Positions 1 to 9,180 of a DNA stretch of 64,000 nt are shown here, piece after piece; the stretch's first letter is position 1, and every line of letters begins with the position of its first letter. The position numbers were made by a program, and so were the translations under genes. The notes under the pieces were generated by a model, which saw only the letters and a program-made list of their open reading frames with translations, was not told the DNA's origin and ran no database searches. The stretch lies in assembly GCF_947492535.1 (NCBI RefSeq), contig NZ_CANLNH010000001.1, forward strand, positions 535,805 to 599,804, written 5' to 3'. The stretch comes from an uncultured Dokdonia sp. Its GTDB lineage: Bacteria > Bacteroidota > Bacteroidia > Flavobacteriales > Flavobacteriaceae.

Positions 1-723
1 GCTTTTATCAAAAATCCAGCAAAAGCGGCAGAGCATGAGGATAATGGACTCACAAAAGCTGAACGTTCTGTATTGAGAAGAACAGTGGCACATTTACCAA
101 GTACGTCAAAAAGTAATTTTGCAATGACACGTACATTAAGTTCCTATAGACGGTCTTTACGATTACTTCAAAATGTATTACATAATTCAGGAACTAAGAT
201 GATGGGAGATGTACTCTCTAACGGTACAGTTACTGAAGATAATACGGTATTTTATCTTGTTGTAAATTATCCTAATATGGATAGTGGAGAAAGTCTTGAT
301 TTTACCTGTGAAACAAATGATGATGTTAATAAAATAGGTGGGCCTTATGCAAATGCGCAGTCTTTTCAAATTGTATTTGGATCTGGTAGCACCACTATAG
401 AACGATTAGTTTTAGGGGCAAGTCAGGCATTTCCAAGTATTATTAGTTATGAGACAGTAGACATAGGAGGAAAGCCTTATATCTCTAGTATTACTATTAA
501 TGGTAGAACATTAAAAGCTGATCTTAGCAACGCTTGCTATGACCTTAGTACTAATCCGGATGCAGACTTTGTCTTTTGGTTTTACTCTGTAAATGGAGTA
601 GCAAATCCTAATACATCTGGAAGTGTAGGAATGAGTTTTGCAGATTACCAATTACAAAGTGGAGACACTGTTTATTTACAATTGATAGCTCCAGATAAGA
701 CATATGGTTTCCAACCATGTTAG
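1..723 (+). CDS. Hypothetical protein, 5' end outside window
   Basis: The frame is open from base 1, so the true start lies upstream and 240 C-terminal residues are visible. The N-terminal visible part is basic and helical. The rest is rich in beta-type sequence, with a C-terminal stretch (FWFYSVNG ... LQSGDTVYLQL) that resembles the small beta-grasp fold of DUF4430-type domains. That resemblance is by eye and weak. No signal peptide can be judged because the start is missing. A strong hairpin follows the stop codon by about 80 bases, so the gene ends its transcription unit. No function is assigned. Confidence 0.7.
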   Translation, partial: AFIKNPAKAAEHEDNGLTKAERSVLRRTVAHLPSTSKSNFAMTRTLSSYRRSLRLLQNVLHNSGTKMMGDVLSNGTVTEDNTVFYLVVNYPNMDSGESLDFTCETNDDVNKIGGPYANAQSFQIVFGSGSTTIERLVLGASQAFPSIISYETVDIGGKPYISSITINGRTLKADLSNACYDLSTNPDADFVFWFYSVNGVANPNTSGSVGMSFADYQLQSGDTVYLQLIAPDKTYGFQPC

Positions 724-801
724 TATAATTTTCATTTGAAAATTATGTGTTAGTTGCTATGTACAATCACGTATGATAAAGATAGGGTTGTACATTATAA
801 A

Positions 802-828
802 AAAGCCCGCAATAGGATTGCGGGCTTT
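802..828. terminator. Bidirectional intrinsic terminator
   Basis: An 11-bp perfect stem (AAAGCCCGCAA / TTGCGGGCTTT) with a 5-base loop. It lies between convergent genes and has A/T runs on both sides, so it can serve both strands. Confidence 0.85.
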
Positions 829-902
829 CGTGTGAATCAAGAGCAGTGATTGCACACGTACATTGATTGGTCTGTTTGTTATATATTAAAAGTAGGTTTT
901 GT

Positions 903-1640
903 TTATTCTTTTGCAGAAACACTCCCTCCAGAGTAACTCTTCTTAGGCTTATCTACTTCTTTAGGATTTCCCCAGTAATCTATATCTCCTCCACTAGAAG
1001 CACGTGCTCGTAATTTATCGGTTACTTTAATATCTATGTTACCTCCACTAGAAGCACTTGCATTTGCATATTTTGCCCTCAATTCTTTAGCATTTATGAC
1101 ACCTCCTTGAGATACATCTGCGTCTAGTTGTTCTGAGCTTCCAGCAAGGCGTATAGATCCTCCGCTACTTACATTTGTATTTATGTTACGTACAATAGCT
1201 TCGGCTTTTATAGATCCTCCACTAGATACATTAAGGCTTAAATCTTCTCCTTTTAAAACTTCTTTTGTTACGATGTCTGCCCCACTACTTGCTTTTATAG
1301 ATTGTAGATTTCCTACATAGGTCACAAATACTTTTTTGGAAGTTGCACTACGTATGTTATGTTCAGAGTAGATTTTTAAAGTGCTTCCTTTTACATAAAT
1401 ATCTGCTAGTTCAATGATGTTTTCATCTGCTTCTACAACGACAGATACTTCTGATCCTTTTTCTAAATATACATCCCATCCATTTCCAGCGGCTACACCG
1501 TCAAAGTCTTCAGTGATGTTAAAGTTTTCTGTTTGTACATTTCCGTTTCCTCGCACTTGATTAAATGAGCCGTCAAAGACACAAGATGTTACCAAAAGCG
1601 AAGTAAGTACTCCAATCATAAATTTAATTAGTGTTGTCAT
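903..1640 (-). CDS. Head GIN domain lipoprotein (DUF2807 type)
   Basis: A secreted lipoprotein: the N-terminus is a short hydrophobic signal ending in LVTSC, with Cys20 as the lipidation site. The mature part has repeated SSGG-type turns (SSGGSI, SSGGNI, SSGGDI), the hallmark of the head GIN / putative auto-transporter adhesin domain, which folds as a beta-helix. Its binding partner is unknown. It is the last gene of a minus-strand group with PadR, PspC and NTF2-like genes, an arrangement common in flavobacteria, so a role in envelope homeostasis is inferred. Family assignment is firm, function is not. Confidence 0.85.
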   Translation of the reverse strand: MTTLIKFMIGVLTSLLVTSCVFDGSFNQVRGNGNVQTENFNITEDFDGVAAGNGWDVYLEKGSEVSVVVEADENIIELADIYVKGSTLKIYSEHNIRSATSKKVFVTYVGNLQSIKASSGADIVTKEVLKGEDLSLNVSSGGSIKAEAIVRNINTNVSSGGSIRLAGSSEQLDADVSQGGVINAKELRAKYANASASSGGNIDIKVTDKLRARASSGGDIDYWGNPKEVDKPKKSYSGGSVSAKE

Positions 1641-1718
1641 GATTCCCTTGTTTTTATTGTTTAATTGATTGTGATGAATGATTCCTCTTTTTTTATTTAC
1701 TGTAAAAGTGCCCCATTA

Positions 1719-1738
1719 TACGCTTTCGCGAAAGCGTA
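1719..1738. repeat. Dispersed palindrome, full 20-bp form
   Basis: TACGCTTTCGCGAAAGCGTA, a perfect palindrome, lies in the gap between two minus-strand genes. It is one of 12 perfect-core copies in the window. Confidence 0.9.
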
Positions 1739-1759
1739 AAAAGCTCAATTGTTATTTTT

Positions 1760-2305
1760 TTAGGCTGAACTGTGATTTTTCTTAGTTACATATTGAACAA
1801 TAATTCTTGGAAGCTTATATGCAATCGTGAATAGTGTCCAAAAAATGATTCCAAATAGCAATGGGAGTATTGCTCCAAATACATACGTCATTCCTAGTAT
1901 GTATCCTAGTAAGCATTCAGGTCTATATATAGGAACAAAAAAGGATGCTACTATCAGACTTAACGTCATATACATAGGTATTGTTTCTGAACCTGTAGTA
2001 AACGAATAGGATAATAGAGCTGCATATAGAAAAAATCCTATAAATCCATAGATAGTAGATGATGTATTATTTTTAGTTTCTTCTTTAAGTGTTCTAAGAT
2101 ATACTAGATATAATAACCCCCAAGTAACTATAGGTATTGTGATAGCTCCCCACCAGTTTGAAAATCCTGGATACGCGTCGTTATGTAAAATATAATGTGT
2201 GGGGACACCTTCATGAAAATAATCCCAAGCTAAAAATGCCCACATCAGTATACTTACAACTAATGTAATGACTAATCTGTTTTTAAATGTGAGGTCTATC
2301 TTCAT
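1760..2305 (-). CDS. Hypothetical integral membrane protein
   Basis: A 181-residue protein with about five hydrophobic helices and short loops. The first helix is followed by a periplasmic-type loop rich in aromatic residues (GFSNWWGAI). No catalytic motif was recognised. It sits between the NTF2-like genes and the head GIN gene in the same orientation, with short gaps, so it is probably co-transcribed with the PspC group. Function unknown. Confidence 0.7.
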   Translation of the reverse strand: MKIDLTFKNRLVITLVVSILMWAFLAWDYFHEGVPTHYILHNDAYPGFSNWWGAITIPIVTWGLLYLVYLRTLKEETKNNTSSTIYGFIGFFLYAALLSYSFTTGSETIPMYMTLSLIVASFFVPIYRPECLLGYILGMTYVFGAILPLLFGIIFWTLFTIAYKLPRIIVQYVTKKNHSSA

Positions 2306-2323
2306 GATTTCTAAATGTTTTTG

Positions 2324-3097
2324 CTATTCTACACGAGTAGCTTCTTCTACATTTTTGCCATTTTCTAATACAATGAATTTTTCAATGCTTCCATCTTTTC
2401 TTGCTACAAACTTTAACGCGATAGGCGCTTGAGGATGCGCAAAAGTATCTGTTGATTTTGCTACTAAATCTGCTTGCATGTTTCCAGCATCAAGATGCAT
2501 AACGCCATCTTTTATAGATATGGTTACACTTCCTGTTTGAGGTGCTTTGTAATTGCCGGCATAACGTGCAAGCAATTCAGTAGCCACTTTAATTCCATTG
2601 GTGTTTATCTCTGGTGCTTGGTGATCATAACTCAAAACACGAGATATTTTCCACCCTGCGTCTTCTTTAAGCCACAGATGTGTAAATTGAGACACTTCGG
2701 TTTTATATAGTTCTTTACCAGATTCTTTGATAAAGAATTCATGGACTCCTTTTTGAATGGCTCCATATAAAGTTCCGTTTTTACGAAGTGGAAAAACAGA
2801 AAGACTATTAGGTACTAATTTGCGAATGGGTTTTTTAGTCTCATCGCACATGTTTGTTATAAAGGAAGTTATAAACGTATCTTTCCCTTTGGTAATACCG
2901 CCTTTATCGTGAAAGAATTCAAGATCTTCACTTAAGGCTGTGTTCATAGCTTCTTTACTACAGTTGTTGAAACCTTCTTCAAAAAGTAGAGCATCCATTT
3001 TTTGTAGTTCTAGAAATAATTCAGAATCCTGCGAGATCTGAGCCAGACTCAAAAATGGGATGAAAAGTGCTATGATGATTGATTTATATATAGTCAT
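2324..3097 (-). CDS. Secreted NTF2-like (SnoaL/DUF4440-type) protein
   Basis: The signal peptide ends at about residue 19 (SLAQ). Residues 22-155 resemble the NTF2-like cone fold: a helix with DALLFEEGFNNC, then LSEDLEFFHDKGG and a final strand around WKISRVLSYDH. A C-terminal beta-rich extension of about 90 residues follows (YAGNYKAPQTGSVTISIKDG), similar to extensions in secreted flavobacterial DUF4440 proteins. No enzyme active site is evident. The next gene upstream is a shorter paralogue, so the pair probably arose by duplication. Ligand or substrate unknown. Confidence 0.75.
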   Translation of the reverse strand: MTIYKSIIIALFIPFLSLAQISQDSELFLELQKMDALLFEEGFNNCSKEAMNTALSEDLEFFHDKGGITKGKDTFITSFITNMCDETKKPIRKLVPNSLSVFPLRKNGTLYGAIQKGVHEFFIKESGKELYKTEVSQFTHLWLKEDAGWKISRVLSYDHQAPEINTNGIKVATELLARYAGNYKAPQTGSVTISIKDGVMHLDAGNMQADLVAKSTDTFAHPQAPIALKFVARKDGSIEKFIVLENGKNVEEATRVE

Positions 3098-3107
3098 TGA
3101 TTGATTA

Positions 3108-3557
3108 TTAATGTAAACTAATTACTTCTGCAATTTCCCACTTGGTATCATTTACTTGCCTCCAAATCATAATAAACTTGGTAGGTGTAGCGTTTGCATT
3201 AGGTTCTTGATTATTATAAAAAGAATGCAATCCCATGGCAACAGCACCAAAATCTTTAATCGCATGAACTTCTAAACTTTCTGTAACGAGTGTACGAGTC
3301 ACTTTGTTACAGATATTACGTTCAATACTATTTATGATATCTTGCTTTACTGTGCTAAGTCCTCCATTATCGTGATAGAACTTTATATCATCAGCATATA
3401 AGTTTGCTTGTGTTTTTAGATCACAGGTGTTATATGCATCAAAATATTGTTTGTCAAGTGCTGCGATTGTTTTGAAAAGCTCAGAATCTTTAGCTACTTG
3501 TGCCATACCTATAAAAGGGATGAAGAGAAGAAGTCCTATGAGTTTTGCAGTGGTCAT
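3108..3557 (-). CDS. Secreted NTF2-like (DUF4440-type) protein
   Basis: The signal peptide (MTTAKLIGLLLFIPFIGMAQ) is followed by a single NTF2-like domain that begins KDSELFKTIAALDKQYFDAYNTCD. It shares the motif LYADDIKFYHDNGGLS with the downstream neighbour, which marks the two as paralogues; this copy lacks the long C-terminal extension. The gap to the neighbour is 10 bases, consistent with one transcript. Probably periplasmic; function unknown. Confidence 0.8.
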   Translation of the reverse strand: MTTAKLIGLLLFIPFIGMAQVAKDSELFKTIAALDKQYFDAYNTCDLKTQANLYADDIKFYHDNGGLSTVKQDIINSIERNICNKVTRTLVTESLEVHAIKDFGAVAMGLHSFYNNQEPNANATPTKFIMIWRQVNDTKWEIAEVISLH

Positions 3558-3601
3558 TAATTTGTTTTTTGATTGATGAATGAATACTAATTGCTTTTTT
3601 G

Positions 3602-5341
3602 TTAAATACTATCTCTTTCCCTAGTTGATTTTTCTAGGGTGTCTTTTTTCCAGTCTGTATTTTCTGTAGACTCATCTCTTTCCCAATCAGGAATTTCTTG
3701 TCCTTCTTCATAAGAACGTTGTTCCCAATCATCTTCTCTATAATTAGTAGAATTATCTTGTTCAGTACAGGTGTCACATACTAGCTTACCTCTTTTCATA
3801 TGTAAGAATTTCTCTTCATTACCATTATCTAATAAGTCTCTGTATCGATTATTATTACGGTGGTAACTATACGTATTTTCATCTGCATAGAGTGTGGTGC
3901 CTTCAGGAAGGTATAAGATAACTTGTACTTCTTGGTTTCTAAATTTACTACTTGCTACGGTTGTAAAGAATCCATCTAAGTATAATGTATTATCTATGAC
4001 TTCAAAGTTATAGTCTATACGACTTGCTTCTTCTTTCGCTGCAGAAAAGCTACGTCCGTTTGTTTCTTTTTGAATTTTCAGATAGGCATTGTCTTCTGTT
4101 GTGCTACGTACAATAAGGCGTACATTACGTCTCATATAAACACGTTCTCCATTATTGTCATACTCTACTAGAAAACTACTAGAACGACGTAACTCTCCAG
4201 GAAGTAAGTCACTGCCTTGCATTCTCAATGTTAAGGTATCGTTTGTAGTAATTGCAAGTGTTTCTTGAGTCGTTACTTTTCCTGTAAATGAATGCTCTGT
4301 CGCTTCACGTATCCCTATAACTCCTAAGCCAATAACAGATAATAACCAGATACCAAGTAACGATAGTTTTCCAGCGAGAGGCATTGATTTTAAATTACCT
4401 GCTAATATTTTTAATCCTAAATAGAAAAGGAAGAAAAAAGGAATACCTACGGCAAAGAATGTTAATAATGAAGCCAACCAAAGCGGTATACCAGCTGTGT
4501 GTATATAGTCTCCATAATTACCAAGGTCGCCATAAAATATATCAAATGTACCTGCGGTAAATAACCCTACAAATAGAGAGATAACAACAGCCGCTCCTGT
4601 GATAATAAAGAGTACACCAATGATTTTGGCAAGTACCTTTAAGAAGAACATTATGATTTTACCAATGGTTTGAAAAAAACCTTGTGCTCCTTTTTTAGCT
4701 TGATTCCCATATTTATCATAGTCTACATTTTTTACTGCGTCAGCCACATTTTCAAATCCTTCTTTTACTTTTTCTTGAATATTGTCAATGTTAACTGCCT
4801 TTCCCGTCATTGAGAGTTTATCGGCTGTAGAGGTTGCTTCAGGCATTAAAATCCATAATAAGATATAGATCAAAATTGGAGATCCAAATCCTACTAATAC
4901 TAGGAATACCCATGCTAGGCGAATCCATATAGAATCGACACCAAAATAATGACCTAAACCACTAGAAACACCACCTATATAGGCATTATCTACATCCCTA
5001 TATAGTTTTTTGCCACTTCCAGAAGATTGTGTTCTTTTAGATTTTTTACTTTTTGGAGCATCTTCAAAGATGTCGTCATCTACCATATAATCTTCGGGTT
5101 GTCCCATTACGGCAATCACTTCATCTAGCTCTTTTGTGCTTATTACTTGACGCGCATCTTGAATTTTAGCGCTAAAAAGTTCAGAAATACGAGCTTCTAT
5201 ATCTGCAATAATTTCATCTTCTCCCGTAACGCCCTCAAATGAACGTTTGATCGCAGTGAGATAGCGTTGTAATTTGGCATACGCATCCTCATCTATATGA
5301 AAGAAAATACCGGCTAAATTTATATTTACTGTCTTGTTCAT
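3602..5341 (-). CDS. PspC domain membrane protein
   Basis: A 579-residue protein. Residues 1-90 are a cytoplasmic N-terminal region typical of flavobacterial PspC proteins. The PspC domain lies at about 112-170 (KLYRDVDNAYIGGVSSGLGHYFGVD, interrupted here for length). Three further membrane segments follow, then a periplasmic-type beta-rich region at about 350-490 and a very acidic, Glu/Asp/Arg-rich tail. PspC proteins act in phage-shock type membrane stress responses. The start overlaps the stop of the padR gene by 4 bases, so translation is probably coupled, and PadR is the likely repressor of the group. Confidence 0.88.
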   Translation of the reverse strand: MNKTVNINLAGIFFHIDEDAYAKLQRYLTAIKRSFEGVTGEDEIIADIEARISELFSAKIQDARQVISTKELDEVIAVMGQPEDYMVDDDIFEDAPKSKKSKRTQSSGSGKKLYRDVDNAYIGGVSSGLGHYFGVDSIWIRLAWVFLVLVGFGSPILIYILLWILMPEATSTADKLSMTGKAVNIDNIQEKVKEGFENVADAVKNVDYDKYGNQAKKGAQGFFQTIGKIIMFFLKVLAKIIGVLFIITGAAVVISLFVGLFTAGTFDIFYGDLGNYGDYIHTAGIPLWLASLLTFFAVGIPFFFLFYLGLKILAGNLKSMPLAGKLSLLGIWLLSVIGLGVIGIREATEHSFTGKVTTQETLAITTNDTLTLRMQGSDLLPGELRRSSSFLVEYDNNGERVYMRRNVRLIVRSTTEDNAYLKIQKETNGRSFSAAKEEASRIDYNFEVIDNTLYLDGFFTTVASSKFRNQEVQVILYLPEGTTLYADENTYSYHRNNNRYRDLLDNGNEEKFLHMKRGKLVCDTCTEQDNSTNYREDDWEQRSYEEGQEIPDWERDESTENTDWKKDTLEKSTRERDSI

Positions 5342-5679
5342 TTTTTTGATTTTTTTGTTGAGGTTACTACCGTTACTGCGGTTTGTAATTCGTCCCAGGT
5401 GGTTGTGAGTTCATTTAAAAAGAGTTGTCCTGTTTCCGTAAGCCCATAGTACTTACGTGGGGGTCCGCTTGTGGATTCTTCCCAGCGATAATTAAGCAAT
5501 CCCGCGTTCTTAAGCCGTGTAAGTAGTGGGTAAATTGTACCTTCTACTACGAGTAATTTAGCATCTTTGAGTGTGTCTAAGATTTCGGCTACGTAGGCAT
5601 CGTCGTCTTTTAATACAGACAGGATGCAATACTCTAGCACGCCTTTACGCATCTGTGCTTTGGTGTTTTCAACCTTCAT
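5338..5679 (-). CDS. PadR family transcriptional regulator
   Basis: A 113-residue winged-helix protein. It shows the PadR signature: GVLEYCILSVL at the start of helix 1, the recognition region VEGTIYPLLTRLKNAGLL, and the wing motif SGPPRKYYGLTETG. It is the short PadR-s2 type without a long C-terminal domain. It heads the PspC group and overlaps the PspC gene by 4 bases, so it probably autoregulates this operon. The dispersed palindrome about 100 bases upstream is unlikely to be its operator because the same sequence occurs all over the window. Confidence 0.9.
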   Translation of the reverse strand: MKVENTKAQMRKGVLEYCILSVLKDDDAYVAEILDTLKDAKLLVVEGTIYPLLTRLKNAGLLNYRWEESTSGPPRKYYGLTETGQLFLNELTTTWDELQTAVTVVTSTKKSKK

Positions 5680-5780
5680 AGATTTCCATTTTAATATGCG
5701 TTAAACTGTTCATTTTTTGATTGTTCTAAACAAATGTTTAGATAATTTGATTGATTGTAATTGATGATGAATTTTCTTTA

Positions 5781-5800
5781 TACGCTTTCGCGAAAGCGTA
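5781..5800. repeat. Dispersed palindrome, full 20-bp form
   Basis: A perfect palindromic copy, extended by one more pairing base on each side. It is in the gap between padR and the M50-like gene. Confidence 0.9.
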
Positions 5801-5809
5801 TATCGATTT

Positions 5810-6358
5810 TTAATTATAAACCAGAGGTTTGATAATTGTTTGATCTGTAAATACCAATACAGTTATAAAAAAACTAATGATAAAATAATTGATGAGATTA
5901 AATTTCCAGTGATATTTATAGGTCGATGCCATTTTATAAACTAATCCAAATAATAGCAATGATACAAGAATAGGTAAGGTCATTTTTCCAATACCTAGTG
6001 ATTCACTTATACGTGCTTCATCATTTGGATTAAATAACGATATCGCGGCTGCTAAAAAACGTTGAATAAACGCGATAAATAATAATATATATACATATTT
6101 GTTGTCTTTTTTACGTAAAACATAAAAGAATATTCCAGCGGTAATGATTGTAAATATGGGGCCTGCTGCACTTACTAATTGTCGTTCCCAGTCATGTGCA
6201 TAGGACCCTTCTGAAAGTGTCACTGTATTTAATGTCATTGTCATATCATATCCTAATAGCGTGCCCATTATGTAATGCGCTAACTCATGAAAAATGAAGG
6301 ATAGAAGTACAAAGATTCCAATCGTTAGAATAAACTTTATGTCAATAGTATGATTCAT
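5810..6358 (-). CDS. M50-like membrane metalloprotease
   Basis: A 182-residue integral membrane protein with a zinc-binding HExxH motif (HELAH) inside the first hydrophobic helix region, followed by a helix with SAAGPIFT and later NPNDEARIS. This order resembles site-2-protease (peptidase M50) cores, although the protein is short and has no PDZ domain. Its start overlaps the stop of the DUF4870 gene by one base, so the two are translated together. Substrate unknown; it could be a non-proteolytic relative. Confidence 0.65.
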   Translation of the reverse strand: MNHTIDIKFILTIGIFVLLSFIFHELAHYIMGTLLGYDMTMTLNTVTLSEGSYAHDWERQLVSAAGPIFTIITAGIFFYVLRKKDNKYVYILLFIAFIQRFLAAAISLFNPNDEARISESLGIGKMTLPILVSLLLFGLVYKMASTYKYHWKFNLINYFIISFFITVLVFTDQTIIKPLVYN

Positions 6359-6894
6359 TATTCTTCTGTCTTATCCGTTTGTTCTGTTGTTTCTTCTGCT
6401 GAACTATTAGATATTTCCTCTACTGTAGAAGCTTTAATAAAATTTATGGATAATGGATATTTATAATTCTTTCCATTAGATGCAGTGATAGCTGCAGAAA
6501 TAACACTTACAATTTCAAAAATTGCTAATCCTAATGCGAGAGTTCCTACTATAATTGCAATGATTAGTAACGTACTCATATTTGCAAAATCTCCATGAGT
6601 ATGGAAATGATCATTAATAATAATATGTCCATTTGTGCCTTCTAATTTAATTGCTTGCCATACAAAAAATGGAATACTAATAATAACAAGTGCAATCGTA
6701 TAAATAAGAATACTTAATTGAAAATTAATTGCATCTCTTCCATGTTCTTCTACAAATCGTGATTTGTTTTTTTGAGCACTCCATAAAATGAGAGGAGCGA
6801 TCAAATTACCAAAAGGAATAAACCACTTACTAAAAGTAGATAAGTGTATAAATGTGCTAAGATTTTTGTGGTGTGTTGTTACGGTGCTTTCCAT
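6358..6894 (-). CDS. DUF4870 domain membrane protein
   Basis: A 178-residue protein with three to four hydrophobic helices and the DUF4870 pattern: FGNLIAPLILWSAQK, then VEEHGRDAINFQLSI. The C-terminus is a Ser/Glu/Thr-rich cytoplasmic tail. The family is widespread and has no assigned biochemical role. It overlaps the M50-like gene by one base and faces away from the DUF4442 gene across an AT-rich promoter region. Confidence 0.85.
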   Translation of the reverse strand: MESTVTTHHKNLSTFIHLSTFSKWFIPFGNLIAPLILWSAQKNKSRFVEEHGRDAINFQLSILIYTIALVIISIPFFVWQAIKLEGTNGHIIINDHFHTHGDFANMSTLLIIAIIVGTLALGLAIFEIVSVISAAITASNGKNYKYPLSINFIKASTVEEISNSSAEETTEQTDKTEE

Positions 6895-7111
6895 TACTTA
6901 CTAATTTCTTATACAAATATATGTCTTTTAAAAGGTATTATGTTACGCATAGTACTAAAAATTAACATTTTATTAACTTTTATCGTATTGATTGATTTGA
7001 TTTAAAATGCTGTTTATTAGTATTTTATATTAAATTTTGTGATTTTGATATTTTTTTAAAAATATAAAGCTGTTGTGTTCATGTCATAAAGTATGACCTA
7101 AAATTAATCAC

Positions 7112-7119
7112 TATTTTTG
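7112..7119 (+). promoter_or_regulatory. Possible -7 promoter element
   Basis: TATTTTTG matches the Bacteroidota -7 consensus TAnnTTTG. No TTG sits at the expected 19-base spacing, so the call is weak. The predicted transcript start would lie close to the start codon of the DUF4442 gene. Confidence 0.35.
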
Positions 7120-7125
7120 TAGCAT

Positions 7126-7599
7126 ATGAATGATATGAAGATTTTGAGTGCAAGGAAATTTAATCTATTTACGATGCTTAAGTTGCCAGCAGCATGGTTA
7201 ACTGGCGTACGATTAAAAACCATAAATGAAAACGTTAGCACAGTACAAGTAAAACACCGATGGATTAATCAAAATCCATTTAAAAGTATGTTTTGGGCAG
7301 TACAAGGAATGGCTGCCGAACTTTCTACAGGTGCCTTAGTGATTTCATATATTAGAAATAGTAATGAGAAGATTTCTATGCTAGTCGCTTCCAATAATGC
7401 TTCTTTTACTAAAAAAGCAACAGGAAGAATTACATTTACTTGTGAAGATGGTGTCAAGATAAAGGAAACCATTCAAAGAGCTATCGAGACAGGAGAAGGA
7501 CAAACCTGTTGGATGAAAGCTATAGGGACTAATACAGAAGGAATTCAAGTAAGTGAGTTTAATTTTGAGTGGACCGTGAAGGTGAGATCAAAAAAGTGA
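7126..7599 (+). CDS. DUF4442 domain protein (hotdog-fold, thioesterase-like)
   Basis: A 157-residue cytoplasmic protein. It matches the DUF4442 / YiiD C-terminal pattern: NLFTMLKLPAAWLTGVR, then HRWINQNPFKSMFWAVQG with the helix MAAELSTG after it. Members have the hotdog fold of acyl-CoA thioesterases, but the substrate is generally unknown. A second in-frame ATG at 7135 (MKILSARKF) is an equally good start, and would suit the close promoter element better. No operon partner is evident. Confidence 0.8.
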   Translation: MNDMKILSARKFNLFTMLKLPAAWLTGVRLKTINENVSTVQVKHRWINQNPFKSMFWAVQGMAAELSTGALVISYIRNSNEKISMLVASNNASFTKKATGRITFTCEDGVKIKETIQRAIETGEGQTCWMKAIGTNTEGIQVSEFNFEWTVKVRSKK

Positions 7600-7731
7600 T
7601 TTTGCATACAGTCTTTGTTTTAACTTCATCCCCTTTCTTTTATTTTTCTGTTTCAGAAATGGTTGTGATTCCTCGTATTTCTAATTTCTAATTTCTACTT
7701 TCGTAGTTCTAACAATCAAGCGTGTCGTATC

Positions 7732-8907
7732 ATGAATTATATTCTTTTTGACGGAACAGTTCGTAACCAATTATTACCCTTTACATATACGCGTCCCGTA
7801 GCCGATATTCGTATAGGAATTCTCACGATACGAGAAAAATGGGAACGATTTTTAGGATATACTACGTCTACAGTAACTGAAGAATACCTTAGTGATAAAT
7901 GGCCTATGGTAGAATTTCCAGAGAATGTGATGATCAACGCCTCTTATTTACCAACACCTAACCTGGTGACTATTATAAAAGGAATGACAGAGGGGCAAGC
8001 TATTTTTGATGGAGAAGAAGTGATTGCATTCTACACAAAAGAAGATCAAGAAGTAGATTTTGACACCTATGATATTATTGAATATACCTTTGAAGATTTA
8101 TTTAAAATCGAGCATACTTGGGATATCTTCTCTAAAAATGCCAGAGCTATAGCAGAAGACTATGCGTTGCTTACAGAAGAAAGAACATCACAGCCTATTC
8201 CGCAAATGGTAGTGGCATTAAATGCTGCAGATATCTTTATAGAAGAAGGTGCAAAACTTCCCTTATGTTCTTTGAATGCGGAAAATGGTCCTATCTATAT
8301 AGGGAAAGATGCAGAGATCATGGAAGGATCTATGATACGCGGCCCGTTTGCTTTGTGTGAGCATGCTACAGTAAAAATGGGTGCAAAGATATATGGAGGT
8401 ACTACCGTTGGACCACATTGTAAAGTAGGGGGTGAGGTAAATAATGTAGTGTTGTTTGGATATTCGAGTAAAGGACATGATGGATTTTTAGGAAATACAG
8501 TACTAGGAGAGTGGTGTAATATCGGAGCCGATAGTAATAACTCCAATCTTAAAAATAATTATGCTTCTGTAAAATTATGGGACTATGAAACGGGTCGTTT
8601 TGCAAATACTGGATTACAGTTTTGTGGTTTAATGATGGGAGATCATAGTAAGTGTGGTATTAATACCATGTTTAATACAGGTACCGTTATTGGAGTAGCT
8701 ACTAATATTTTTGGTAGCGGATTCCCTCGTAATTTTGTGCCTTCATTTCAATGGGGAGGCGCCAACGGATTTGTAACGCATCTTCCTAAAAAAGCCTATG
8801 AAACAGCTCGTATTGCTATGGCACGTCGTGATATAGAATTGACCGAACAAGATGAGGCCATTTTAAATCATGTATTTGAAGAAACAAAACAATACAGGAG
8901 AGAATAG
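7732..8907 (+). CDS. GlmU-family sugar nucleotidyltransferase/acyltransferase-like protein
   Basis: A 391-residue cytoplasmic protein of the alternative bacterial GlmU family. The N-terminus (MNYILFDGTVRNQLLPFTYT, with RPVADIRIG after it) replaces the usual nucleotidyltransferase loop. From about residue 170 there are left-handed beta-helix hexapeptide repeats (IYIGKDAEIMEGSMIRGP, CEHATVKMGAKIYGG), as in N-acetyltransferases. The family is assigned to UDP-GlcNAc formation in Bacteroidota, but activity of this protein is inferred. No terminator was seen in the 270 bases that follow. Confidence 0.85.
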   Translation: MNYILFDGTVRNQLLPFTYTRPVADIRIGILTIREKWERFLGYTTSTVTEEYLSDKWPMVEFPENVMINASYLPTPNLVTIIKGMTEGQAIFDGEEVIAFYTKEDQEVDFDTYDIIEYTFEDLFKIEHTWDIFSKNARAIAEDYALLTEERTSQPIPQMVVALNAADIFIEEGAKLPLCSLNAENGPIYIGKDAEIMEGSMIRGPFALCEHATVKMGAKIYGGTTVGPHCKVGGEVNNVVLFGYSSKGHDGFLGNTVLGEWCNIGADSNNSNLKNNYASVKLWDYETGRFANTGLQFCGLMMGDHSKCGINTMFNTGTVIGVATNIFGSGFPRNFVPSFQWGGANGFVTHLPKKAYETARIAMARRDIELTEQDEAILNHVFEETKQYRRE

Positions 8908-9180
8908 TTTTATGTTACTGAAAATCTTAGCTTTAACTATAATTAAGAGGTGATCTATCTGTTTTAACAATTTTAGATAACTCCTTTTGAAACTATTGCT
9001 TACTATTCACAATATAATTTTTCAAATAAAATATGTAACTAATTGTTAATTAATAAGTTATGTTGTTTTTTCTTTATTATTTTACTTACATTTAAGAACC
9101 TTAATTAGTGAAGAAATGACACAATCCTTGAGTGTCACATTAAAGATCAAGGTTTATATTATTTGTTTAAAAAATTATTT

